A stretch of DNA of 64,000 nucleotides from Otatea glauca (GCA_036346275.1 CM070727.1:5323760-5387759); one strand, 5' to 3'; positions 48,330 through 61,466 are shown, numbered from the stretch's first letter. Translations and numbers: made by a program. The notes: generated by a model not told the origin, from the sequence alone.

Positions 48330-48911
48330 TTGCTGTTCTGTCCTCTACTGCTGATTTATATTTGTTTGAAAATCAGTTACAACCGACATACCCACAGGCC
48401 ACAGCATATCTTCCTGTGCTACTCTTTTTTGCTTAATATCACCTCAGTTGCCAGATTCACGATCCTGGTCATCGCCAAACGTAACCGTACAATTTATTGT
48501 CAGTTTTCCAGGATTTGATCTGATATCTCGGTAAGGTTGCTTATCCTTAAGCCCAAACTACATACAATCTCAAATACCAAAAGTTTCCAGATGCATCCAC
48601 CCAACCCTAATCCTTTCACAATAAATTAGAGCTTTCAGCAATCAATCAATGAAAACATCATATTTGGACTCGTATTCGTCGTATAATACTGTTCTTCCAT
48701 GAACAGTACAGCCAGAGAAGGAGTTCTGAAACAATGTAAACTCCTTTTATTTTCGAGTGGGGCAAACACAGATAACAGAATCCGCTTATTGACGAATAAT
48801 AACAAGTGGAAGATTCACTAAATAGTATCCAACAATGACAGCAAGTCAAATGCACAATTAAAATTTTGCCATTCCAGAATGCCGGAAACAAGGAGCTTCA
48901 AAGCGTGCATG
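48330..48911. other. CYSTM 3' UTR and spacer to the tRNA
   Basis: About 300 bases next to the CYSTM stop are presumably its 3' UTR. Nothing else is seen. Confidence 0.5.
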
Positions 48912-51311
48912 TCAGAAGCAGCAGCAGCAGCACTCCTCCAGCACGCAGCAGCAGCATAGAGCGGCCAACCTGCAAAAGGGAACACGAATAGTATATGCAA
49001 TTAAGCTAGGAACCCTGCAAATTTTGGTGACAAATGAAATGAAAATACCGGCAATCTTCTAAAATAACTTTCTCGAACATAAAACCGTAAATTAAGACAT
49101 AGGCCAGCATCGTATGAATTTAGTTTTAGCTACGCTGGACAACCAAAAACCCACAGAGAGATTGATTAAGGTTCCATTTTTTTACCAGGTTGCGATAAAC
49201 CTTACACGCACTTACATGTTTTAACACTTCTTGCAGGTTTGGTGTTATTTTGCAAAACTTTGTATGCAAAGTACACTTTGCATTAATCCACAAGCCACAA
49301 GTTTAAAGTTTGACATGGCCCAAAAGTCCAAAACAACATTTTCCCCATCATCAGTCCTTTAGAAGTGCTTGCATAACACATTGGCAATGTGTATGTTATT
49401 TTCTTTGCCCAGTATAACAGGTATATTCAAACTGGTTCTAGGCCCTTACCAAATGACGTATTTTTTGGTGTGCATGAGTGATTGATGCACATATTAGAGA
49501 ACATATATCAGTTGTATAAGATTGTCACTGTCCAAGGTCAATTATTGCCTGCATCAGGCAAGAGTGTGCACTACTCTAAAAGACAAGACATAAGATAATG
49601 CAGGGCATATCAGGTAGTACTCCACTCAGCTCAGCATTCAGCAATATTTCTTTTTATAAAAAAAAGGTGTGACAATACTATTATAGAACTTAAGAATGCC
49701 CTCTGCCCACCTATTAATCTTGTCCATAACACCATGTAGTAAATATACTATTGCTGAACTGGTGGGTTTCTATTTATTCTTACGTTGCACATTTTGACAT
49801 CAAAGATGAGCTTTATGGAGAGTTTAATTGATGCAGATGACTAAGTATTTAACTGGAGTGTTCCAAACATGTGCAAGCAATAGAGAATGGAGTTATACTT
49901 ATCAATTAACCATGATAAAGATGTTATTGTTTATTTGTTTCCTGTGGTACATGTAAGATTATTCTTAACCAGATTCCTTGGTTAAGTTTACGGTCTACCT
50001 TTGTCTAAGTCTTAGTTATTCAGATTATTTGTGTGAAAAAATTACCTAATACAGCAACATACACTGAATTTTCCCATTACATAAATCCGGCCAGCACTAG
50101 AAAATTAGACCCTGGATAATCTACTTGCAACATCGCTATGATTTTCTATAGGTTTGCATGTCGACAATTTTGTAAGGAACCAGCTCAGTCCCTCAGGGCA
50201 TGTACAGTGGTATAGACGGTGGTTGTCTATAATACACCTTCATGTCATCTATAAACAGTACTAAAGACAACCTATACAATAGACTGTCTATATAGTTGTC
50301 TGTAATTATCTCTTATATACTTAACCGACTGTCCGTATAATAGTATACACAGTATAAAGCTGTCTATAAGACCGTCTGTTAAATAATAAATAGCATCTTT
50401 CTCTCTCCTCATTCTCTCTCATTCACATTATCTAAAATCCTATGTAGCATACTCTTGTAGACAGTATACATGTACTATTGTATATGCCCTAAGAAGAACA
50501 TCAAAGAGCTAACTTGAGAGCAAACACAGCATAACCCCACGATCTCAACAATCAGCTCACAATAAAATCGTGCTACCTACAGCAACCATAAACTTAGGAG
50601 ATAATTGAACCAACCTACACTACGTCAACAAGTAAAGACCCTAAACATATGTTACCCGGATGAAACAAAACCAACAGTGCTCTGCACTTCAACACCAAAA
50701 GAAACAATAATCTTAACTGCACACGAACACACATATGAACACAACCAGGACACATGAACCAACATACACCCAAAATTCACAAGATGTGACAAGAGCAAGG
50801 TCTGCATTACCATCCTTTGAGGAAGCCAAGGCAGCAGTCCTCCTCCTCGTGGTGGTGGTGACCGTGATGGTGGTTCTCGGTATGGTGGTGGTGATGGGCA
50901 TCATGCGGTGGGGGGTAGTGGTAGGGCGGCTGCTGTCCTTCGCTGAAGTAGCCCTGATACCCTGGAGGAGGCTGCTGGGGCGGCGGGTAGTAAGGGCCTT
51001 GCTGCCCACCGGGCGGTGGTGGGTATGGCGGTGGATACCCTGCAGAAACAGAACAAGAACCCGGTTCAGATCAGGCGTGAATTTGTCGACATTGCCGCCC
51101 CATCAAAATTCAGGCACGCTTCCAATCGATCCAGAATATTTTCGACGCATGGCGTCGTGTCAATTCCCAGAAAGATTACAGGAGAATCGAAGAAGTGACT
51201 GGGTGAATTCAGATCAAGAAGATGATCCTTGAGAAATCTGCAAGGGATGGGAGGGGGTTTGCCTGGCGGAGGGTAGGATTCCTGGGGAGGAGGGACTCTC
51301 TGGTAGCTCAT
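48912..51311 (-). CDS. CYSTM (cysteine-rich transmembrane module) protein, 111 aa
   Basis: Minus-strand exons 51263-51311, 50811-51039 and 48912-48969 join in phase (336 nt). The product starts MSYQRVPPPQESYPPPG and continues with Pro/Tyr/Gln-rich sequence (YPPPYPPPPGGQQGPYYPPP) and a His-rich stretch. It ends in the module CCLGFLKGWLAALCCCCVLE followed by a run of Cys and Phe. The C-terminal Cys-rich helix is the CYSTM signature: a single membrane segment whose cysteines are thought to be palmitoylated or redox-active. Family members such as plant WIH and CYSTM proteins are linked to stress tolerance and act at membranes as dimers. Length and three-exon layout are normal. The first donor is GC (CAG|GCAAAC) and the last intron is 1.84 kb. 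Substrate or partners are unknown. Confidence 0.9.
50196..50489. mobile_element. MITE in the second CYSTM intron, about 294 bp
   Basis: Ends GGGCATGTACAGTGGTATAGAC and the complement of GGGCATATACAATAGTACATG pair. The interior repeats 'gtctata' words. Flanking bases (tca / taa) are near the TWA target of PIF/Harbinger MITEs, but the family is uncertain. Confidence 0.65.
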
Positions 51312-53662
51312 TCTCTCGCTGTCGTCGGCCTCGCTTCTCCTCCTGATCTTCTGGCGGACTGACGCGATGCGACCTGGCCGACGTTTTTTACGAGTAAATT
51401 TCACAAAAACACGGTATCGTACAAGCTACGGTAAAAACCATAGAATTTAGCTTTACTCAACACAACTACAGAAGAACTTTATATCATAAAATTACGAGAG
51501 GTCATTCTATACTTTTTCTTTTTAAAATTTGTACAAATATTAAAGCATTAATTAAAGATAGATGGTGATTATTTACCCCTTCGTTTGCTTCAAGATTTAT
51601 GCAATTTGTATCGAGAAGAAAAGCATGAAGCACCGCTCTAAAATTACATATTTTAGAATTTACCGTTTTTTGTAATAGGACTGACATTGTGAGTTCACAT
51701 GGTAGTATCACGTGCTCATATTTCCTGTTTCATATGTAATAAGGCTGTTACGTGGACTTTTATTGCCAGACTGTTACCAAAAATAGCAATTCTAAAACAT
51801 ATAGTTCGATAATATAAGTTCTTCTAAAATCTATAATTCTATACAATAAAAGTTAAAACTTGTAGTTTCTTTCATGGATCGTGTGCTCTGTGAAATTTAC
51901 CTTTTGTTTTATCCATCTGTTACCATAAACAGCCAATTCTAAAATGTACAGTTATACGATATAAGTTCTTTTAAAATTTATAATTTTATGAAATAGAAGC
52001 TAAAAGTTGTAGTTTCATTATAGAAATCCTCAAACTATGTGAAATTTACTTTTCGTTTTATCCATGTACAGTTCCCTTCCCCTTGCGACTCCGAAAATAG
52101 GATGGCGGCCGCACGCTCATAGAGATAAACAGACCAACGGAAGAGTTTGCCCAAAGACAGGCAAGCTCTCTCCCCTTTTTTATCACAAAAATAGCTTCTT
52201 TCAAAAAAAAATTACAGAAATGTCCCATCTTTTACCGCGGAAGGAGCCCCCTAGAACCGTAGGAGGCCAAAATACCGCATCACCAGAGCGCGGAAAGCGG
52301 GCAACGCGGGAGCTGGCGGTGAGCGCGGGAGCAGCCGTTGCCGTGGAGCCACAGCGTGAGAGGTGGCGTGACATGAGCGTGGAAGGTGTCTTCTGCGGTA
52401 AGCAGAGGCTATTTTGTATTATTTTTTAGAGGAGCCATTTTGAAAAAAAGAAAATAAGAAGAGGGACAGATAAATGAACAGTTCTTGTACGAAGGCATCC
52501 CGGGGCCGTCGGGCGTGATGGATCTGCGGAAGAAGCTAGCGTTTCGTTAGCGTCGCCGGCCGACGGATGCAGGAAAGACGAGCGCGCCCGGCACGCCTTC
52601 TCGCCGCGGAAGAACGCCACAAAATCCCCACACATCTGCCCTGCCACGCTGCGGCGCCTGCCTTTGAGTAGAATCGCAGTGAGTTCAGCTCATGGCTCCC
52701 TGTATTTTCGTCTGTGCACTTACGTGTGAGTAGGACGTGTGATACCAACAGAACAGTGTGTCGGGTACTGCATGTTTGCAATCCAATTATTCAGCAAAAT
52801 TAAACCCTGATTGTTATGTAAGGCATCCACGTAATTAAGAAGTATTAACTAATCTAAACAAGCATGACAATACATACTCTGAATTATGAATGCCTGAATT
52901 ACTCCAAATTAAATGTGGACGTGTGCATGAAGAAGAGATTGCTCCTGCAATGCCTATATGAACGTTAAGGGCCGCCCGGACTAGCCAAGGAGACTGCCTG
53001 TAAGATCACTTGCAGAACAAGCATAGCATGCTCCAAAGGGGCCAGACACCATGGAAATCTCTGTGTGTGTGTTATTTGGGCTTGTGTGCAACGCACTGCA
53101 TGCCCATCGCTGCCCATTTACAGCAATCTGCCATGGCGGAAGTAATAGAAGGCCATGGAAGGTACAGAAGCTTTCTCGAGAGAGAACCCATGCAGCATCG
53201 AATATTTTCTATTTCTTCCTTTAAGGCACCTTATCACTTGCGAAATTGGAAACCGGGAATATATGATTCGTGCTTATCTTGGCAAGGATCATATTGACCT
53301 TCGAAAGAGAAAAAAAAAGTGCAACTCATTCAAGATATCACCTTGGCTTTCGTAAAGCAAGCAAGATCAAGTACAACCCTTCACAGTTTGATTCCGTTAC
53401 ATATGATCGTACAAGAAATATTCTTCTTCTTTATGTATATCTCGTTCTTGTTATTTCCATGGAAAATTATAGTGCATTCATGATACGTATATATGAATGC
53501 CCAACTGCCTGGAAAGTTCCTGAATTGATGCATAGTAGTTAGTAGTTACTCCTTGGTTAACTGGTTTCAGTGATTGCGTGGCATGTCTCAATCAAGTAAC
53601 GGCTGTTAATTGTAGCTAGGAATTCAGCTGCACCATATTGGAGAGTCCAACTCAAAGAACTC
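51312..53662. other. Upstream of the CYSTM gene; intergenic
   Basis: 51312-51400 is probably the CYSTM 5' UTR and promoter. 51528-51610 is a copy of the dispersed repeat at 21430 and 43903. 52180-52430 ('aatagcttctttc..', 'agaggctattttgt') may be another copy of the element at 21800. No gene recognised in 52000-53662. Confidence 0.45.
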
Positions 53663-54313
53663 TGTTGGCGTCAAAAATTTGAGGTAGGGTTTCGACAACA
53701 AAGACACCGCATTTAACACCGGTTGAGCGTGCGGTCGATTTGACCTGTAATCGACAAGGAAAAAAAATTCACTCAAGCCGATCGTCAAGATCAATCGGCT
53801 TAGACTCAATCAGCTTGAAGCCGATCAAGATTAAAGTAACAAGGTAAATCTAATTAGCCGATTAAGGCTAATCAGAGGATAAAGGCAGATCGATTCTGAA
53901 GAAGGCGATGCGCAACAAAATCAGAATAAATCGAACCTGGGGCGTAATTGACGAAGATCAACAATCGGCGATGCGCAACTTTATTGATCAAGATCGATTA
54001 CAAAGGCTAAATTACAAGAACTACTCCTAGTCGACAGGAAAAATAGATGAAAAGTAAAGCTGATTGTTTGTATGTGTTGGATTGATCATCTCCCGCAACT
54101 TGCTTTGGCTCTTCTTTTATACCCTTCGACCGATCGTGTACTACTACAACACGCTTCAGAGTCCGTATCTGCGTCGGCCTTATCTTGGACGATTGTTTCC
54201 TTAAAAACCTTGCAGTTACCAAATATCTTGGATTCTTTCCAATCCTTAATTTGTTTCCATACCTTTGATTTTATTGCCTGATTTGGATATATTGCCGAAT
54301 TTTGGTGCAAACA
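53663..54313 (-). repeat. 3' LTR of the Tat element, 651 bp
   Basis: The plus strand starts TGTTGGCGTCAAAAATTTG and ends TTTTGGTGCAAACA (TG...CA). It is followed by the complement of the polypurine tract AAAAATAGGGGGCATA. The outer flank is aactc; the partner duplication is outside the window. Confidence 0.85.
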
Positions 54314-54639
54314 TATGCCCCCTATTTTTGAAAGATGACTTGTCATCTATCAAAAATCACAATTATAGGTTTGTTAAATCGGCTAACGTTTAAACTTCAC
54401 CCATTAACTGCTGCTTTATTCTCGCCGTAAATCTCTGACATGCGGGTAGTGCGCTTTAATTACTATGTCCTTTGAAATTCACTTCCCGCCGTTTCAAAAA
54501 TTTTATCGTGCTATAAATATATAGCCTCCCGGGACCCATTCCTCACGCGTACAAGCTCTCAATTCATCCACAATCGGCTTTGTTTGTCAAGGTTCCAATC
54601 GGCTTTTGCGCACTGCTTCCAATCGGCTGCCAGAATTGC

Positions 54640-57520
54640 TTCTATGGATCCTTCCCAGGTATTCATTCCGATCCCAAACAGCAAAGACCAATTTTATCTG
54701 GGTCCAGTAGGAAATTTAGAGTCCGATTCGAGAATAACGAAGAAATCCTCGTCTTCCTTTGTCGGCCGGGGCACAACATAGAGGTTGGACTAAGAGTTTC
54801 GTGGCTTGGTCGACGGCTCTTAAAGGGTGGAGATCATGGTATATTCGTGTAGCAGCTCAAAAGAGGGTTGAATGGGAAAAAATGGGCATAGTTGAATGTC
54901 TCCCCTTTCTTTAGTCGATCCGAGGCCAATGAGCCCTTAGTGGCCACGGCTTGTTACTACAGTCGGACACTTTTAATGCCTTCATGTTCGCAGACCGGTC
55001 TTGTCGGCCCAACCCTTTTGGATGTTGCTCAATTATGTTGCTTGAGACCGATGGAGATCAAGTATAAACTACGATGCCAAGCCCAAGTATAAACTTATTA
55101 AATCCAAGGGTGAAGGATGGGTGAAATATATCGAAATAACAACAAGGTCAATGAGATAGTGTCGGATGAGGAGCATGTTGCTTTCTTGAATCTCTGGCTA
55201 GACCGATTTTTATTTTGTGGCGCTTCTCTAGGACCAACTCAAGTATATCAAACCATAGCAGAACAACTGGTAGAGGGGCGTCGGCTGGCACTTGGAAAGA
55301 TATTCCTAGGCGCAGTTTATCGGATGATGCACATAATAAGGTGTCGGTACATGCCTTTGGGTTTTCAAAATTCATCGTCGGAAATGTAGGAGGACCTCTC
55401 CGGTTTATTGATTTGGTTATATTGCTTATTCACCGATCGTTTGAGTTAAATCCTTCAAGATACGGCTTTCCCGAGAAGATACCCGAAGGTATGATACCTC
55501 GTTCATAGCTAGCCGATCGTGCGGGAAAGGTTCATGATGTGCTCGAAATGAGACAAAGGTTACCCCTATCGGCTCTAAGAAATATCATTATTTTTACGCA
55601 ACTTGATAGCAATGAATTCAAAGAATGATTTCTTGATTATACAAGTCAAACCGATTTTCCGCGCCTTCTTTTCTTCACCTTGAAGCCGCAGCGCTCGATG
55701 CCGCATGATACTTTAGATTTGTTCAAGATTTTCATATCGCCCAAAGATTCTACATGTCGGTCTCGCACACCGAGAATCGGACGTTCCAACCTTCATATGA
55801 ATTCTATAATCCTTCGATTTATGCTCGGCGATTAGGCTTGATCGAGTCATCCCGACCGCCATTGCTTGATCGGCTTCAACCAAGAGCTAGGGTCCGCAAT
55901 GCCACCGCACCGACCTTGTAATTGAGATTGCCGACGAGCTCGGATCAAATACTTGCCTCATTTTGTGTTGAATACCCGTCGCTCAGGCGTTTCTCTTTAT
56001 GGTGGTCATCCGATTTGCAAGTGCGTTATATTCGACAAGTCATCATACTATTGTTAATGAGTTTCTTCCAAATCTTTCGAACCGCGGTAGAGACTAACAA
56101 TGATTCAAGTGATGAAACTAACTCTTGGGTTATACTAACACAAGTCTTATAGATCGATAAGGTATCGGATCGATTAATACTCTTACGTATATTAATTTCT
56201 TTAAGTATGCTCTTAATCTTTGTTTCTTATTTTGGACTAAAGTCTGGCGGCAAAAGCCGATTTCGGCCAATCAAGTAGTGGCCAAGCAAAGAGGTCACTT
56301 CAGATGAGTGGCCTTACAGGTATACCTCGGTACCACAGGAATTCAAAGTCCATCTCTATCGGACATTGAGAAGAAGCAACCAAGTAAGTAAAAATAATCG
56401 GTGATATTTTATCCTTGTTTTTTTAACTAACTTATAGCCGATTATGTTTCGAAAAGAAGAAAACGAAGTATACTAAAGCTCCAAAGACAAAGAAAGGGCC
56501 TAAACCTCATGAGCAAAGTGGTGAGAGCTCTCATACTTCGCCATCATGACAGTGAACTTGTCATATTATCAATAGGCTATATGTGTCGGCTATTATTTCT
56601 TGAATATATAAACTAACCGTCAGTGCATCTCCTGCGGCCGACTCAATCGCCTGAGTTGCAAACACTTTAGCAAACCTTCCAAGCATCACAACTCTGTCTC
56701 CCCACCAAAGCCGATGTCGAGCTCGTAGTCACTCTCTTTCCGAGCCATCGGACCCGATCGATCTATTAGGCTTTTCTTTGGTGATCTTGAAGATCCGAAA
56801 TCATGGCGTCCGACCACAGTCTTTGAATTGAGAAAAATTCTTCAAGTATCGAAAAAGCATCGGTGCCATTACCTCGCCGGGCATGAAAGAAAAACTTAAC
56901 AAGCTTTTCGACTTGGTTACAAGGCCTCATCGGAAATTCTGTCAAATAACCAGCCGATCCGAGACGCCATGGCCTCCGTTGAAGCCGACTTACCCCCAGA
57001 AGCCATGGCAGCTCTCCTCAATGTTTGCCATCTAGACGACAGAAGATCTGAAGTGGAAGCGGCCCTGCAAGGATCAACCAGTGAAGCCCAAAAAGCCAAC
57101 AAGAAACTCTGGATGGCGGTCGCAGATGCAAAGGCAAAGAAACGCAAATTTGATGCCAACGCGCAGAAGCTGAAATCGACCAAGGAGTCCCTCTCTAAAC
57201 TTGAAGTTACGAAGAAATTTCTTCTGGAAGAATTGGCCAAAACAGAGAAACAAATTCAAGAAGGCCAAGTCTCCATGGAAGAAACAATATCGAAATCTGA
57301 GGTGAAAAATTGAGATTGCAACGGTACTGTGGCACGCGTGAAGGATCAATCGGCTAAAGTGGTACCGATCCGGGTAGCGCCAAAGAAGACGAGCGAATCC
57401 TTGATGATATCCAAGACGTGATTGCAAGAGGTGCGGTAGCGTTGTCGGCTTTGGCGCAACTCTCCTGGATCGGGCATTATATGATCGAACTTCGATCATC
57501 AAACTTTCTTGATTGTTTTG
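54640..57520 (+). pseudogene. Antisense region of the Tat element (plant-mobile-domain-like plus coiled coil)
   Basis: Plus-strand pieces with stops and shifts: MDPSQVFIPIPNSKDQFYLG (54644 on); EEHVAFLNLWLDRFLFCG followed by LGPTQVYQTIAEQL (55117-55389); VSVHAFGFSKFIVGNVGGP (about 55330); and a coiled-coil block at 56969-57313 (SEAQKANKKLWMAVADAKAK; KLEVTKKFLLEELAKTEKQI). The middle part resembles plant mobile domain proteins, which occur both in transposons and as host silencing factors. An antisense ORF at this place is known for some Tat elements. Its function is unknown. Confidence 0.6.
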
Positions 57521-58078
57521 AAAACACTTTGTTCGAATGCTTATGGAATGTTTTGTAACTCGTTATGTTTATAATCTATTGTTTAACCAATTTATATTTT
57601 GCTCATCTTTGAGTTTGCAATCCTTTCAACCGATTAACGGCATCGTGTTAACCTCGGTTTTGAACAAGACCTTTAGTCGGCTAGGCTCCGATCCAAACGC
57701 TAGGATAGTATTTCTTTAGATATTTCCCATTAATTGCTTTAGGCAAGACATGCCCTTCTAGCGTTTCCGATGAAGTACGAGTTTCCACCGACTAGCCGAT
57801 TAATTTTATATGGCCCTTCCCATGTAGGCGACCATTTTCCAAATCGGTTATCTTTAGAACCAACAGTAGTATAGTTTTCCATATTAAATCGGCTTGATCG
57901 AAAGATTTAGGCATTACCTTTTTATTATGCGCCGCTACTCGATCTTGTTCTTCTTAAGCCGATCAAGTGTAGACAAACGTAACTCGCTAACTCGCCCGGG
58001 TTGTCGACCACTAAATCATTGTAATCTTGAGCCGACAAACCATTTTGTCGGCTATTCAGATCGACTCAATATTGATCT

Positions 58079-58781
58079 CTACGCGTAGCGGCTTCTTGTC
58101 CATACACCAATTGGTAAGGTGAAAGTTTTGTCGCCGTGATAAGATAACCGATAAGCCCAAAGTGACTCCGATAGAGTCGAATGCCAATTCCTTGGCTTCT
58201 CATCAATTTTTCGTTTGATCAATTTGATTAGCGTTTTATTAGACGACTCGGCTTGTCCATTACCTGAGCATAGTATGGCGAAGAGTTTAACAATTTGATC
58301 CCTAAACTCGTTGCGTAACTCAAACTCATTTGACATGAATACCGTACCTTGGTGGTCGTGATTGTTTGCGGTATTCCAAACCGATGGACGATATGTTCAT
58401 TCACAAAACTAATCGCTTAATCTGGTCACCTTTTTAAGTGGTATAGCCTCGACCCACTTTGAGAAATAATCGGTTGCGGCCAAAATAAACTTATGGCCTT
58501 TACTCGAGGCAGGAAATATTTGGCCGATTATATCTATTTCCCAACCTCTGAACGGCCAAGGTTTGATAATTGGATGCAAAGCCGATCTTTGGTGCTAGTT
58601 ATGCGTTGCCAAACTTTTGACATATCGACATCCTTTGTAATATTTGAAGCAATCCTCTAGCATTGTCGGCCAAAAATAACTGTCGCCTAAGCATCCATTT
58701 CATTTTATGTGCCGATTGATGAGAACCACAAATGCCTTCATGCACTTCACCCATCGCCACTCGGGCTTCTTCAGCCCTCAA
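58079..58781 (-). pseudogene. Integrase remnant of the Tat element
   Basis: The zinc-binding part reads EVHEGICGSHQSAHKMKWML (58599-58781). The core end reads NGQAESSNKTLIKLIKRKI, with the catalytic Glu, then LSESLWAYRLSYHG (58079-58336). The middle is out of frame, so the protein is broken. Integrase inserts the cDNA copy into chromosomes. Confidence 0.85.
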
Positions 58782-58879
58782 GACATCTTAACAACAAGCC
58801 CTCCATAGTCCGATAATACAGTATATCGTCCATAACAACATCTTCAATGCTTGTTGCCGTATCCTTCGTTTAAATCGGC

Positions 58880-59509
58880 TTAGATGGGTCGATCGATAAT
58901 CTTTAATATCGTTCTCCGATCGGCAATATCCGTGCACATTATTGCTTTATCTACCAGTTCAGTTTCTTGACTTCGGCCAACATCTTTATACCCTGATGCT
59001 TGTTGGGCCAAAGCATTAACTCTATCGTTCAATTTTCGAGGAATATGACCGATAGAAAATGATGTAAAAGAGCCGATGATTTCTAAGCACTGTTCTAAGT
59101 AATTTACTAACACTTCATCTCGACATTGGTATTCCCCTTTTATTTGTTGTACTACTAATAGTGAATCACCATATGCCTCAATAGCACTCACTCCAATATT
59201 TTCCAATAACTGTAAGCCTTTGAGTAATGCTTCATACTCGGCCTGGTTGTTTGAACATCGGCTATTTAGCCGGAATGCAAATTCGAAGCTATGTCCTCTA
59301 GGTGAAGTGAGTACAATACCGACACCATATCCTTCCTCGCATACCGATCCATCAAAGAACAATTTCCATGGTGCCACCAAGACTAAGTTTGCCGCTGTGT
59401 CATGTCCTGTTATGAAATCGGCTAGGACTTGTCCTTTAAGCGCTGGCCGATTCGTATGATAAGTCGAACTCGACCAAGGCGTAAGCCCATTTGCCCATCG
59501 ACCTTGCAA
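58880..59509 (-). pseudogene. Archaeal-type RNase H domain of the Tat element
   Basis: A 209-residue open stretch with FFDGSVCEEGYGVGIVLTSP, CSNNQAEYEALLKGLQLL and EAYGDSLLVVQQIKGEY shows the Asp, Glu and Asp of an RNase H active site in the order of the archaeal-like (aRNH) family. VNALAQQASGY follows. In Tat elements this domain comes in addition to the ordinary gypsy RNase H. This is the best-preserved block of the pol region. Confidence 0.85.
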
Positions 59510-59860
59510 AATTGAGGTGACAATATATACTTTATGACATCGGTTTTGCGATAACTTTACAAGCCGATGCTAGTATGTAGTGCCTTAGCTTTGTGCATGA
59601 GAAGTACAATGATAAACATAATTTTTCGACAAAGGATACGACCTGCGTCTAGCAACCGTCGGCTTAAATAAAAGATAACCTTCTCTTTACCATGTACCTC
59701 TTGCGCCAAAACAGCTCAATAGTATCTTCTTGGTAGAGACATATAATCAAGGGAATACCTTTTTGGTGCACCAGGATGGAGGGTTGGATAAATACCCTTT
59801 TACTTCGTCAAAAGCTTTCACGATCGGCTCCCCATATAAATTCCTCATTTTCTTTTAACT

Positions 59861-61106
59861 TCAAAGACAATGGGGTAAAAGCACGGATCCTACCGAGAGG
59901 TTCGAGATGAACCGACGGAGGTAGTTAATTTTGCCGATCAACTTTTGTAATTCGTTTTTGCATGTTGGCGGCTTAGTATTGGCTATGGCCTTGACCCTTG
60001 TTTGGCTAACTTCGATCCCTCTTTCATGTACCATAAAGCCTAAGAATTGCCCAACCGACACACCAAACGCGCACTTGTAAGGATTCATCTTCAAACCGTG
60101 CGATCTTATGTTTTTAAATACCCTTTCTAAGTCGGCGGATGTTGGAGATCTTCTGCAGATTTTACCACTACATCATCTATATAAATTTCAACAATGTGGC
60201 CGATTAAATCGTGAAAGATCAGATTCATTGCTCGCTGGTAGGTTGCTCCAGCGTTTTTCAAGCCGAAAGTCATTACAGTCCACTCGAATAGCCCTATTGC
60301 ACCGGGACATCTGAAGGCTGTTTTGGTATATCGCTTCGCCATGAGTATCTGGTTATACCGGCATTGCCATCCGTAAAGCTTATGATCTTGTTTCACGATG
60401 CGTCGATAAGCATATCGGCTATTGGCATGGGGTATTCGTCTTTTGGCGTCGCCTTGTTCAAATCTCTGAAGTCGACGCACACTCGAAGTTTTCCATTTTT
60501 CTTCATTACCGGAACGATGTTGGAAACCCATTCAGCGTATCGGCAAGGCCTGATAAACTTTGCTTCCAACAATCGTTCTATCTCCTCTTTTATGACTTGG
60601 TACAAGGCTGGATTAAAACGCTCGATATTGTTTAAATGGCCGATAGCCGATTTTATGGGTAGCCGATGTTCCACCAGTTGACGGCTTAATCCAGGCATTT
60701 CATGATACTCCCAAGCGAAACAATCTTTATAATTTCTAAGTATTTTTATTAGCTTTTCTTTGTATTTCATATCTAGATTTGCACTAACAAAAGTTGGTCT
60801 TTTTCTATCATCGCTTCCTATATCGACTTCTTCAAGCAAATCGGTGGATGTGAACCCTTGACCTAACTTTTCGATTTCTTCGAAGTCTTCTATGGCTTCA
60901 TGGCTATCCGTTGTTTGCCGATAGCTTTGCATTTTGTCTGTAGCGCCTTCAATGTTTTTCTTGTCCCCATCTGCGCAATACTTCATTTGCCGATCAAAGG
61001 TGCGAGCTTGACACCGATCGGCATAAGTCCGCTTTTGCTTACGATATGAAATCGCGATCGTCCAAAGACCTTGCCCGATATCTGACCGGCTTCTTCGTGT
61101 TGCCAA
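59861..61106 (-). pseudogene. Reverse transcriptase remnant of the Tat element
   Basis: Three overlapping minus frames (60393-61106, 60127-60531, 59861-60094) carry CVDFRDLNKATPKDEYPMP, TVMTFGLKNAGATYQRAM and the YIDDVVVKS catalytic box, then KCAFGV..FLGFMV of the RT thumb. Switches between the frames show at least two frameshifts. Confidence 0.88.
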
Positions 61107-61118
61107 TTCGCGCCGGAG

Positions 61119-61466
61119 CTAGCCATGGCAATATGGGCGATGTATCGGTGTGATGACTTCAACTTCTTCTCCGTTCCATTGAACGAGCGCTGATGCATGG
61201 TCAGCGGATACGGCGGTTGCATGAATCCAATCCCGTCCGAGCAGCACACTGTAATTTCCTTTGGCATCAATTACAAAGAACGTTGTCGGCAAGGTCTTGC
61301 TACCGACAGTCAGCTCTGTGACCATGACACCTTTTGCTTCTGTAGGGTCGCCTGTGAAGTCATTCAGAACCATGTTAGTTTTGATTAAGTCTTCGTCAGA
61401 CTTACCCAGTTTTTTACATGTTGTGTATGGCATTAGATTCACTGTGGCGCCTCCGTCTACCAGCAT
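61119..61466 (-). pseudogene. Retropepsin-like protease of the Tat element
   Basis: Begins MLVDGGATVNLMP, an aspartic-protease active site with D-G-G in place of the usual D-(S/T)-G. VLLGRDWIHA, typical of gypsy proteases, follows about 80 residues later. Confidence 0.8.

Noticed and set aside
50735..51232. 165-residue plus-strand frame
   Set aside because: It is antisense to the CYSTM Pro/His-rich exon, where the opposite strand is naturally stop-poor.
53010..53542. Overlapping plus-strand frames of 66-95 residues
   Set aside because: No homology signal by eye, no promoter or splice structure.
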